Assembly (NCBI RefSeq): GCF_014217805.1
Contig: NZ_CP055156.1
Coordinates: 3,354,585-3,418,584, forward strand
From: Adhaeribacter swui
Lineage (GTDB): Bacteria; Bacteroidota; Bacteroidia; Cytophagales; Hymenobacteraceae
Length of the DNA stretch: 64,000 bases
Direction: 5' to 3'
Shown in pieces: positions 27,921 through 35,411 of this stretch; position 1 is the stretch's first letter; each line of letters opens with the position of its first letter. The notes under the pieces are model-generated. The model searched no databases and had not been told where the DNA came from. It saw only the letters and a list, made by a program, of their open reading frames with translations. The position numbers and the translations under genes were made by a program.

Positions 27921-27955
27921 GAAAGCCTCTTCTGAATAAAGAAGAGGCTTTTTTA
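27921..27955 (+). terminator. Intrinsic terminator of grpE-dnaJ
   Basis: Perfect 10-bp stem AAGCCTCTTC (27923-27932) and GAAGAGGCTT (27941-27950), 8-base loop, then TTTT. It lies about 70 bases after the dnaJ stop, beyond the solo repeat. Confidence 0.9.
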
Positions 27956-28165
27956 TGCATTTTATTTTGTGCTGTATTTTGAAATAGCAGGAAGAATTTA
28001 AAAATGAGATGCTATTGAGAGTTTTCCTCTTTGGCTCTGGAAGCAAAACTGGTTGGACATAAGGATAAAATATTGCCGTGTTGCCTTAGATTTAAATACA
28101 AATTCCATGTATAACAGCCCATTTCAAAAAAAGTAAAATTTTAAAAATTTAAAAAATTGATTTCA

Positions 28166-28349
28166 GTCCATCCCTGGTGAAGGCCTTTGAGCTTTCCGGT
28201 GCGCAGCATTCCGAGATACGAGGAAAGGAAAGATCACCAGCCTGAACCAGGGATGGACGAGGCCCGCCGGCCATGAGGCAAACGCAGCCGTATCTAATAA
28301 GATGGAACCTGTATATGGAGACTGGAACCGGCTCCAAGTAAGTTTGGTA
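28166..28349. repeat. Repeat element copy A (partial, related to 32413-32598)
   Basis: It contains a perfect 13-bp inverted repeat GTCCATCCCTGGT (28166-28178) / 28246-28258. The stretch 28261-28349 aligns with the right arm of the larger element at 32509-32598 in the same orientation (shared GGCCCGCCGGCCA...GAGGCAAAC start and GGCTCCAAGTAAG end; the middle has diverged). No coding frame is credible. Confidence 0.65.
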
Positions 28350-28390
28350 GAATAGTGAATTTTTAAAAATTAACTTTTTAGCAGTTTGCC

Positions 28391-28486
28391 AAAGCCGATC
28401 AGGGTTCCGGCTAAAAGCCGGAGTAAAGTCACAGACTTTACCTTAAAGGTAGGTACAAGTTTGAAAACTTGCACCAGAAGAGATGG
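28391..28486. repeat. Inverted repeat P, left copy
   Basis: About 96 bases (GGTTCCGGCTAAAAGCCGG ... GGTACAAGTTTGAAAACTTG) that match, on the opposite strand and at roughly three quarters identity, the block at 31782-31876. It lies just upstream of the ABC transporter genes, so the two copies bracket natA-natB-bestrophin. Confidence 0.7.
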
Positions 28487-28609
28487 AAAATTTCCGACAG
28501 TAAATGGCTTGAAAAAGAGAACCAGTTCCCAAGATAATTTAAGTTCAATGGCGCTGAAACCTTGTGTATCCAACGGGAAAGCCTAAATTTGAAAATAAAA
28601 CCTACCGCC

Positions 28610-29521
28610 TTGAGCATACTTAAAATTGACGGAGTAAGTAAAAAGTACGCGAACCATCTGGCCTTACAGGATATTACTTTCAGCATACCAACTGGTTGTA
28701 TTTTTGGCTTATTAGGGCCTAACGGAGCCGGTAAAACGTCCCTTATCCGGATTATAACCCAAATTACCGGAGCCGACACCGGCCAGATTTACTTTAAAGA
28801 CCAGCCCTTGCATCCCAACCACATCCGGTCGATGGGTTATTTGCCGGAAGAACGGGGTTTGTATAAAAAAATGAAAGTAGGGGAGCAGTTGCTCTACCTG
28901 GCGCAGCTAAAAGGTTTATCTAAAAGCGAAGCTACCGAAAAAATTAAAAAATGGGTAGATAAACTGGAAATCCGCTCGTGGCTAAGTAAAACCATCGAAG
29001 ATTTATCGAAAGGCATGCAGCAAAAGGTACAGTTTATTGCTACCGTAATGCACCAACCCGAGTTAATTATTCTGGACGAACCTTTTTCGGGCTTCGACCC
29101 GATTAATGCTACCGTAATTAAAGACGAAATTCTGGCGCTCCGCGAAGCGGGTTCTACCATTATTTTTTCGACGCACCGCATGGAGTCTGTGGAAGAATTG
29201 TGCGACCATATTGCTTTAATTAACCGGTCGCGCATGATTTTAAACGGACCGGTGCAGGAAATTAAAAATGCCTACAAATCCAACACGTACTTAATAGAAG
29301 GCAAAGGGCGGCTGATGGTGCTATCGCCCGATTTTAAGGTGATAGAGCAAAAACAAACCGGCGACTTTTTCCGGGCCAAAATACAACTGCTGCACGACGT
29401 TACACCCAACCATTTGCTGCGTTATTTAATCGACCGGGTAGAAATTCACGCTTTGCAGGAACTGGTACCCAGTATTAACGATATCTTTATTAAACAAGTA
29501 AAAGAAAATCAGGATGCATAA
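28610..29521 (+). CDS. ABC transporter ATP-binding protein (NatA-like)
   Basis: About 303 aa nucleotide-binding subunit of an ABC-2 exporter. Walker A is GPNGAGKTS, the signature is LSKGMQQKVQ, Walker B is LIILDEPFSGFDP, and the switch His is in STHRMES. The C-terminal 70 residues resemble the NatA/DUF4162 tail. The frame opens at a TTG at 28562, but the TTG at 28610 (giving MSILKIDGVSKKY) matches the normal family start; 28589 is another option. No ATG is available. It overlaps the permease gene by 8 bases. Confidence 0.9.
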   Translation: MSILKIDGVSKKYANHLALQDITFSIPTGCIFGLLGPNGAGKTSLIRIITQITGADTGQIYFKDQPLHPNHIRSMGYLPEERGLYKKMKVGEQLLYLAQLKGLSKSEATEKIKKWVDKLEIRSWLSKTIEDLSKGMQQKVQFIATVMHQPELIILDEPFSGFDPINATVIKDEILALREAGSTIIFSTHRMESVEELCDHIALINRSRMILNGPVQEIKNAYKSNTYLIEGKGRLMVLSPDFKVIEQKQTGDFFRAKIQLLHDVTPNHLLRYLIDRVEIHALQELVPSINDIFIKQVKENQDA

Positions 29522-30809
29522 AATCTGGCTTATTATTCAACGCGAATACCTGGTACGGGTCCGGAAAAAAAGTTTTATCATCATGACCTTGCTGGGGCCT
29601 ATCTTGCTGGCTTCTATTATGGTAGTGCCCATCTGGTTAGCCACCGTATCCGATACCACCGATACCATCGAAGTGCTCGACGAAAGCGGTTTGTTTGCCA
29701 ATGCCTTTAAAGATAATGCCGAAACAAAGTTTATCCAGGTGAGCGGGCCTTTAGAAATTCAAAAAGCGGCTTTTTTAAAAACCGATTATACGGCTTTGTT
29801 GTACATCCCGAAACTAAATTTAGAAAAACCCGACGGTATCCGGCTTTATTCAAAAACGAACCTGGGCATTACCAAGCTGGTGCAATTAGAAAATATTTTA
29901 AAAAAAGAAGTAGAAACCTTAAAGTTTAAGCAGTCGGGCATTGACCGGGAGGTGCTGGATAAAATGAAAACCGACGTAGATATAAGCACCACCAACCTAA
30001 GCGATAGCGGCGAGCAAAGCAACAATGCCATGGTTACCACGGCTGCCGGTTACCTGGGCGCTATTCTAATTTACATGTTTATCTTTATTTACGGCGTGCA
30101 GATTATGCGGGGCGTAATCGAAGAAAAAACTAACCGCATTGTCGAAGTTATTATTTCGTCGGTGAAGCCATTTCAGTTAATGGCGGGTAAAATTATTGGT
30201 ATTGCGGCGGTGGGGCTCACCCAGTTTCTACTTTGGATTATTCTGTCGTCGGCGGTTACGGCGGCGGTTTCGTCGAGTTTTGAGGTAGACCGTTTCTCGA
30301 ACGACCGGATTACCGAAACTTTGAAAGAAAGCAAAGACCCGGAGCAGGCCAGGGAAATGAACAACATGCTTACCGCCCTGGATAACCTGAATATCCCGAA
30401 ACTTTTGGTTTGTTTTGTGTTTTACTTTTTAGGGGGCTATTTGTTATACGGCGCTTTGTTTGGGGCCGTAGGTTCGGCGGTAGATAACGAAACCGATACG
30501 CAACAATTTATGCTGCCCATTACCATTCCGCTGGTGCTGTCGTTTATTGTGGCGCAAACGGTTATTATTAAAAATCCGGATGGTCCGGTGGCTTTCTGGA
30601 TGTCGATGATTCCGTTTACCTCGCCTATTGCCATGATGCTGCGCCTGCCTTTTGGCGTACCGGGCTGGCAAATTGTACTATCGATGCTGTTACTGATATT
30701 GGGCTTTGTTTGCACCACCTGGGTTGCCGCCCGCATTTACCGGGTAGGTATTTTGTTGTACGGCAAAAAACCAACGTACCGCGAATTATCTAAATGGTTG
30801 TTTTATTAG
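29514..30809 (+). CDS. ABC-2 type permease (NatB-like)
   Basis: 431 aa membrane subunit. One N-terminal helix (residues 22-43) is followed by a large extracytoplasmic domain (about 45-180). A cluster of five or so helices from about 181 to 415 then follows, with RGVIEEKTNRIVEVIISSV before the second helix, the hallmark of Na+-extruding NatB-type and related ABC-2 permeases. With the upstream ATPase it forms an exporter; Na+ or a drug/peptide substrate is possible. The 8-base overlap with natA indicates coupling. Confidence 0.9.
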   Translation: MHKIWLIIQREYLVRVRKKSFIIMTLLGPILLASIMVVPIWLATVSDTTDTIEVLDESGLFANAFKDNAETKFIQVSGPLEIQKAAFLKTDYTALLYIPKLNLEKPDGIRLYSKTNLGITKLVQLENILKKEVETLKFKQSGIDREVLDKMKTDVDISTTNLSDSGEQSNNAMVTTAAGYLGAILIYMFIFIYGVQIMRGVIEEKTNRIVEVIISSVKPFQLMAGKIIGIAAVGLTQFLLWIILSSAVTAAVSSSFEVDRFSNDRITETLKESKDPEQAREMNNMLTALDNLNIPKLLVCFVFYFLGGYLLYGALFGAVGSAVDNETDTQQFMLPITIPLVLSFIVAQTVIIKNPDGPVAFWMSMIPFTSPIAMMLRLPFGVPGWQIVLSMLLLILGFVCTTWVAARIYRVGILLYGKKPTYRELSKWLFY

Positions 30810-30867
30810 CTGCTATTTTTTAAAAGAGCCGACAGTTCACCTTTATTTAACTTCAATTTTTTAAATT

Positions 30868-31728
30868 TTGATTAATTACAATCCCAAAGACTGGTTTACT
30901 TTTATCTTCCGGTTTTCCCGGGCCGATACTTTCCGGAAATTGTTGCCTTTAATGCTGGCAGTTAGCGTTTATTCGGCTGCCATTGCTTACGTCGAGATTA
31001 ATTTTATCAGCGTAAACGATTCGCAGAACTTGCGCAATGTGGGCATGATGCACAATGTACTGGGTTTTGTCATTTCGTTGCTGCTCGTTTTCCGGACCAA
31101 CACCGCCTACGACCGCTGGTGGGAAGGGCGTAAAATCTGGGGCGGCTTAACTAACAGTTCCCGGAACTTAGCTATTAAACTAGAGGCTTTTGTTACCGAC
31201 GAAAGCGATAAGCAATTCTTCCGGAAAACCATTCCGAATTACGCTTACGCTTTAAGAAACTTACTTCGTGAAAACGAAGATTACCACGAACTAGATCCGG
31301 TGCTGGATTTAAAACCGGGCAAACATATTCCCAATCAAATTGCTGCCAGCATGTACCAACGGGTTCATGATTTATTTAAAAAAAACAAAATAACCGATGC
31401 TCAGTTGTGGATTTTAAACGAGGAGGTAAAAACATTTACGGAGTACTGCGGCGCTTGTGAACGCATTAAAAACACGCCCATTCCGTTTACTTACAGCGTA
31501 TTTATTAAAAAATTTATTTTCTTTTACGTCATGACTTTGCCATTTGGCTGGGTGTTTAGTTTGGGGTATTACATTGTGCCCGTGGTGGGTTTAATTTTAT
31601 ATGCCTTAGCCAGTTTAGAGCTGATTGCCGAAGAAATTGAAAACCCATTTGGCACTGATGCCAACGATTTGCCCATCGATCAGATTTGCTTTAACATTCG
31701 GAAACACGTAAGCGAGTTATTAGCTTAA
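30868..31728 (+). CDS. Bestrophin family ion channel
   Basis: 286 aa, prokaryotic bestrophin (UPF0187). Four hydrophobic segments are visible and the family motif FRTNTAYDRWWEGRK sits near residue 76. NPFGTDANDLPID near the C terminus is the conserved family end motif. It likely forms a pentameric channel for anions or cations in the inner membrane. The TTG start (30868) is the first plausible one. It follows natB after 58 bases and may share its transcript. Confidence 0.92.
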   Translation: MINYNPKDWFTFIFRFSRADTFRKLLPLMLAVSVYSAAIAYVEINFISVNDSQNLRNVGMMHNVLGFVISLLLVFRTNTAYDRWWEGRKIWGGLTNSSRNLAIKLEAFVTDESDKQFFRKTIPNYAYALRNLLRENEDYHELDPVLDLKPGKHIPNQIAASMYQRVHDLFKKNKITDAQLWILNEEVKTFTEYCGACERIKNTPIPFTYSVFIKKFIFFYVMTLPFGWVFSLGYYIVPVVGLILYALASLELIAEEIENPFGTDANDLPIDQICFNIRKHVSELLA

Positions 31729-31781
31729 TATCTGATTTAAGTTTCGCTGCTAGCTGAAGAATTTTTTGTGCTTGTCAAATC

Positions 31782-31876
31782 TCCCTTTTCTGGCGCAAGT
31801 TTTCAAACTTGTGCCTACCTACATGGTAAAGTATCCGACTTTACTCTGGCTAAAAGCCGGAACCCGCATTGGCTTT
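31782..31876. repeat. Inverted repeat P, right copy
   Basis: Reverse-complement counterpart of 28391-28486 (contains CAAGTTTTCAAACTTGTGCC and GGCTAAAAGCCGGAACCCG). It closes the bracket around the three transporter/channel genes. Confidence 0.7.
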
Positions 31877-31942
31877 AAATAAGCTGTTAAATGGAAGTTT
31901 TAGTAATATGTTTTTAAAATATTAAGCCGAAGGTTATTTTAT

Positions 31943-32594
31943 CGTACTTACTTGGAGCCTTTTCAAGTCTCCAAGCTCAGGTGCTGTCTAGCTTGAAAAG
32001 TAACCAGTTTGCCTCATGGCCGACGGGCTTCTAAACCCCTCCCCCTGCGGGACCTCCCCTAAAAACAGGGGAGGAGATGCCGTTATTTCTACTTTTATTC
32101 TACGCTGCGAAATGTGGCTATTCGTCACACCGGAATCTTAGAAGGCCCTCTAGAGCCAAACTGGTATCAGTGGCGCTTAGCTCCAGCTTTTCTTTCACAT
32201 TTTATATAATCAAAAGAGAAGAAAAATAAATATAAGTGGCGGCTAATAATTATAAGAGTTAATGGAATTAAACTTCCTGGTTCTGCTTCTCCTAATAGCA
32301 GATACTAAAGAATTCCGCTTTATACAATTTAATAATAATTTATAAGTAAAAGTCGTAGCTAAGTGCAAAGATACCAGTTTGGCTGTTGAGCACCTGCTAG
32401 GGTTCCGGTTTTGCGGAGCAAAATTCCGCAGACGCAGTCGAGGAAAATGAATGGCGGCATTTCCTCCCCTGTTTTTAGGGGAGGTGCCGTAGGCGGAGGG
32501 GTTTAGAGGCCCGCCGGCCACGAGGCAAACTGGGTACTTATCAAACTAGACAGCACCTGAGCTTGGAGACTTGAAAAGGCTCCAAGTAAGTACG
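31943..32594. mobile_element. Element with long inverted arms, no gene inside
   Basis: Arms of about 133 bases at 31943-32075 and 32462-32594 are reverse complements with few differences; both outer ends read CGTACTTACTTGGAGCC, then AGTCTCCAAGCTCAGGTGCT, and both inner ends read CCTCCCCTAAAAACAGGGGAGG. The pairing continues further in, in weaker form (32150-32181 with 32358-32385). The whole 652 bases could form one long hairpin. No transposase or other ORF is present, so it looks like a non-autonomous MITE-like element or a structured RNA gene. Confidence 0.65.
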
Positions 32595-32635
32595 TTAGAA
32601 ATGAAATAAAATTTTAATTTTTAAAAATGTGCCAA

Positions 32636-32664
32636 ACAAAAAGCCACCTTCTGGTGGCTTTTCA
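32636..32664 (-). terminator. Intrinsic terminator of the IscA-like gene
   Basis: Perfect stem AAAAGCCACC (32639-32648) / GGTGGCTTTT (32653-32662) with a 4-base loop. On the minus strand it is followed by a T-rich run, about 30 bases past the gene's stop. Confidence 0.85.
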
Positions 32665-32691
32665 GTGAAATGTGTAACGCTTCATCTAAGA

Positions 32692-33045
32692 TTAAGAAGA
32701 AAAAGAACTGCCGCAACCGCAGGTGCTGGTGGCTTGCGGGTTGTTAAAGGTAAATCCGCGGGCGTTCAGGCCGTCCTGGAAGTCAATCTGCATGCCCATT
32801 ACGTACATGCCGTGTTTTTTATCCATGATCAACTGAATGCCATCTATCTCGTACGCTTCGTCGCCATCCTTCTTTTTATCAAAACCTAATAAGTACGACA
32901 TGCCGGAGCAGCCCCCGCCTTGTACGCCCACGCGCAACCCATAATCGGTTGGTACGTTTTTATCCTGCATAATGGCTTTTATTTCGGCTAAAGCTTTGGG
33001 AGTAATGGTAATGGGTGCAATTTTATTTAAAGTGGAAGTTGCCAT
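32692..33045 (-). CDS. Iron-sulfur cluster assembly protein, IscA/SufA/ErpA family
   Basis: 117 aa A-type carrier that hands Fe-S clusters to target proteins. The three conserved cysteines are present: one in GGGCSGMSY and two in the C-terminal CGCGSSFS. Normal length. Single gene with its own terminator. Which paralog (IscA, SufA, ErpA) it is cannot be decided without neighbours of the suf/isc cluster. Confidence 0.93.
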   Translation of the reverse strand: MATSTLNKIAPITITPKALAEIKAIMQDKNVPTDYGLRVGVQGGGCSGMSYLLGFDKKKDGDEAYEIDGIQLIMDKKHGMYVMGMQIDFQDGLNARGFTFNNPQATSTCGCGSSFSS

Positions 33046-33193
33046 AAAAGTCGTTTAATAATTTATTCTCAAAAATAACTAATATTCCCTATTATTGTTT
33101 TGCACAACCAATATAAACAAGTAACAGGTAGCTTAAACAAATGATTCCGGTATTTAGGTAATTGGGCCGGAACTAAGAAAACAAAAACAAACT

Positions 33194-33718
33194 ATGCAGG
33201 AGTACATTCTTAATTTTTTAATGGCAATCGTTCCCGCGGCTATAGTTCTTCTGAGCATGTATCTGGTAATAAAAGCATACCTCGACAAAGAAACCCAGCG
33301 CCGCGTTTTAGATATACGCTTAAAAAATACCGACATTGTTTTACCCATCCGGTTGCAGGCTTACGAACGGATTTGTTTGTTGCTGGAGCGCATTGCCCCG
33401 AGTAATCTATTAATCCGGGTGAGTCCGGCCGGGCAAAATGCGGTGGAATTTCAGTACACGCTGCTGGCCGAAATTAGAAGTGAGTTTAGCCATAATGTGT
33501 CGCAGCAGGTATATATGAGCGAGGCGGCCTGGGAACACGTAAAACAAGCCAAAGAAGACGTAGTTACCATGGTAAACAAAGCTTTTCATGAGCTGCCTGA
33601 AAATGCCAAAGGAACTGACTTAGCTAAGCGGATACTGGAAACTGTAATTGCCCAAAACAGCGATCCTACCACGCCTGCCTTAACTTTTATTAAGCGGGAA
33701 ATAAATCAGATTTTTTAA
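33194..33718 (+). CDS. Conserved hypothetical membrane-anchored protein
   Basis: 174 aa, function unknown. One N-terminal transmembrane helix (YILNFLMAIVPAAIVLLSMYLVI) is followed by a soluble, mostly helical domain with LQAYERICLLLERI and VYMSEAAWEHVKQAKEDVV. I recall this shape as a Bacteroidota-specific DUF family but cannot name it with certainty. It is divergent from the IscA gene (148-base gap). Confidence 0.72.
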   Translation: MQEYILNFLMAIVPAAIVLLSMYLVIKAYLDKETQRRVLDIRLKNTDIVLPIRLQAYERICLLLERIAPSNLLIRVSPAGQNAVEFQYTLLAEIRSEFSHNVSQQVYMSEAAWEHVKQAKEDVVTMVNKAFHELPENAKGTDLAKRILETVIAQNSDPTTPALTFIKREINQIF

Positions 33719-33919
33719 ATTTTTAAATTTTCACATAAATTTATTTTAAGGGAAGGTATAATTGCAGGCAAGCGATGGACAAGGGAGAAACAATACCTCT
33801 TTGCTTTCGCCAGCTTGTAGCTGTGGGTGCCCTTTCTTTCTTCCTGCCAGCTTGTAGCTGGTGGGTTATAATAGGAGGAAGTTTTCAACTTCCGGCCAGT
33901 TGAAAACAGGCATTGATTT

Positions 33920-34055
33920 GTAGGTTCAGGTTACACTTCGTTAAACCTAAACCAGATAATAGATTTAGTCAGGCGGCAATGATGTACACACGGGCAAAGG
34001 CTGATGCTGTCGGCTTCTGGTACCGCTGTTTGTGTCTTCACAAACAGCTTTTTTC
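33920..34055 (+). ncRNA. Possible small structured RNA (unassigned)
   Basis: A hairpin GGTTCAGGTT (33924-33933) / AACCTAAACC (33945-33954) with one mismatch is followed by a possible 5-bp closing helix CCAGA (33953-33957) / TCTGG (34016-34020), which partly overlaps the hairpin's 3' arm. A GC-rich interior allows pairing (GGCGGCA with TGCTGTC, including wobbles). It ends in GCTGTTTGTG-TCTT-CACAAACAGC-TTTTTT. No known RNA family was recognised. It may equally be the 3' UTR of the gene at 33194. Confidence 0.3.
34025..34054 (+). terminator. Intrinsic terminator, plus strand
   Basis: Perfect 10-bp stem GCTGTTTGTG (34025-34034) / CACAAACAGC (34039-34048), 4-base loop, then six T. The nearest plus-strand gene ends 300 bases earlier. 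Confidence 0.9.
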
Positions 34056-34074
34056 CAAAGACCTATTATTTTAT

Positions 34075-34116
34075 AAAAACAAAGCCGGCAAGCGAATACT
34101 TACCGGCTTTGTTTTT
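34075..34116 (-). terminator. Terminator of serC (works on both strands)
   Basis: Perfect 14-bp stem AAAAACAAAGCCGG (34075-34088) / CCGGCTTTGTTTTT (34103-34116), 14-base loop, with T-runs on either strand. It lies 19 bases past the serC stop. Confidence 0.88.
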
Positions 34117-34134
34117 ACTTTTACTTAGTCGTTG

Positions 34135-35223
34135 CTAGTTAAAAAGCTCTTGTAGCTTATAAACCAGCGCTTGCACTTGCGCCACGGAGTGCGCCGGAAA
34201 GTTAGCAATCCGGATTTGGGTGTCTTTGTAACTGCCGTAACCGCTGCCCACTACCATATCAAAAGGCGCCAATTTTTTTATTACTTCCGCGGATGAAATT
34301 TTGGTATTGGCAATAATCGTTGTTTGGGATTGTTGCGCCGGATTAGTTACCGCCGCGCTGAAAGTTTGGCTGGTAGCCAGGTAATCGTAAATAAGTTTTG
34401 CTTTCGTTTCTGTTTCCTGCCGGATGGTGGCGATACCATGGTGGTTCATTTCTTCTACTACTTTACCCAACAGGTAAATAGCCAGCACGTTAGGCGTTTC
34501 GGGGTTCTGGAAAGCCCGGGCTTTGCTGAGTAAGGCCGGAATGCTGTGGTACGAACCCAGCGATAAGCCTTTATTTTTTAAATTTTCGGCTTTGGCAACG
34601 CACCGGCCGTTCACTAACCAAATGCCTAAACCAGCCGGCAAGCCCATGCCTTTCTGCACCGAAAAATAAACCGAATCTATCTGGTTATAATCAAAGTTAG
34701 GGTAAGGCGTGGAAGAAACCGCGTCCACGTAAATTAAGGTTTCCGGGTTTAATTTGGTACGTAGTTTATTTATTTCTGTAACCGGCGTGCTTACCCCGGA
34801 ACTGGTTTCGTTTTGCACCACGGCCATTAGCTCAGTCGAAGCCGGAATATCTAAGTCATCGATAGAAAAGCCTTCACCGAAAGCTACTTCGTGTTTGGTA
34901 GCCTGGCGGCCTAATTCCAGGGAAATCTCGTAAAAACGTTTCGAAAAAGACCCATTTACCAAATGAAAACTTTTGCGCTCCACGTTATTCTGAATGGCGC
35001 GTTCCCACACTTCGTTTGCCGAGGCCACAAACAAAATATCCCAATTATCCGGTAATTGCAGCAATTGGCGCAATCCGGTTACCGCGTGCGCGTAAATATC
35101 TTTAAACTGCTGACTCCGGTGCGAAATAGAACCAACCTTGTTAGCCATGGCCGTAGCCAGATGCGCCGCTACGGTCGGATACAATTCCGAAGGCCCCGGC
35201 GTAAAGTATATTTTGTTGTTCAT
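34135..35223 (-). CDS. serC: Phosphoserine aminotransferase
   Basis: 362 aa class V PLP aminotransferase. It begins NNKIYFTPGPSELYPTV, the SerC opening. The PLP lysine lies in DSVYFSVQKGMGLPAGLG, and YVDAVSSTPYP gives the ring-stacking Asp region. It makes O-phosphoserine from 3-phosphohydroxypyruvate. The gene pairs with the serB-serA fusion upstream, so the three serine steps are encoded together. O-phosphoserine is also the substrate of CysM-type synthases, and cysM is at 53.1 kb. Sequence distance from classic SerC is notable, so an alanine-glyoxylate-type activity cannot be excluded. Confidence 0.82.
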   Translation of the reverse strand: MNNKIYFTPGPSELYPTVAAHLATAMANKVGSISHRSQQFKDIYAHAVTGLRQLLQLPDNWDILFVASANEVWERAIQNNVERKSFHLVNGSFSKRFYEISLELGRQATKHEVAFGEGFSIDDLDIPASTELMAVVQNETSSGVSTPVTEINKLRTKLNPETLIYVDAVSSTPYPNFDYNQIDSVYFSVQKGMGLPAGLGIWLVNGRCVAKAENLKNKGLSLGSYHSIPALLSKARAFQNPETPNVLAIYLLGKVVEEMNHHGIATIRQETETKAKLIYDYLATSQTFSAAVTNPAQQSQTTIIANTKISSAEVIKKLAPFDMVVGSGYGSYKDTQIRIANFPAHSVAQVQALVYKLQELFN

Positions 35224-35411
35224 TTTGTAGTTGGAAAGTTGAAAGGTTGAAAAGTTGGAAAGTTAGACAGCTTAAAGTTTACAAGGTTAGAAAGTTGAAA
35301 GGTTACAAGGTGGACTCTAAATATAAATCACACCATAAGTCCTTACCAAAATTTTTAAATTTTTCAACTTTCAAATCTTCTAACTTTTCAACTTTCCAAC
35401 CTTTCAACTCA
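35224..35411. repeat. GTTGAAAG tandem repeats in inverted arms between serC and serBA
   Basis: Left arm 35230-35311 is built of GTTGGAAA, GTTGAAAG, GTTAGACA and GTTACAAG units. The right arm 35373-35408 is the same family on the opposite strand (CTTTCAA, TTTTCAA, TTTCCAA). The arms can pair into a long imperfect hairpin that fills the whole spacer of this gene pair. Confidence 0.75.

Larger units (their letters stand above)
31729..32691. other. Gene-free repeat region between bestrophin and the IscA gene
   Basis: About 960 bases with no credible ORF. It contains repeat P (right copy), the large hairpin-ended element and, at the end, the terminator of the minus-strand IscA gene. A 92-codon minus-strand frame here (32243-32521) is repeat-derived. 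Confidence 0.65.
33719..34134. other. Gene-free spacer with hairpin repeats and two terminators
   Basis: 416 bases between convergent genes. The first half holds repeated GCCAGCTTGTAGCTG hairpins (33809-33823 and 33846-33860) and a GGAAGTT-TTC-AACTTCC palindrome (33877-33893). The second half holds a possible structured RNA (33920-34055), ending in a textbook terminator, then a second, bidirectional-looking terminator. A 71-codon plus-strand frame here is not convincing. Confidence 0.6.

Noticed and set aside
28386-28586. Frames on both strands across the repeat upstream of natA
   Set aside because: They lie entirely in repeat P and its flank, a sequence repeated at 31.8 kb without a frame.
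32243-32521. 92-codon minus-strand frame between bestrophin and the IscA gene
   Set aside because: Lies inside the hairpin element, spans one arm, and the protein has no recognisable features.
33913-34128. 71-codon plus-strand frame
   Set aside because: Runs through two terminators; not a credible gene.
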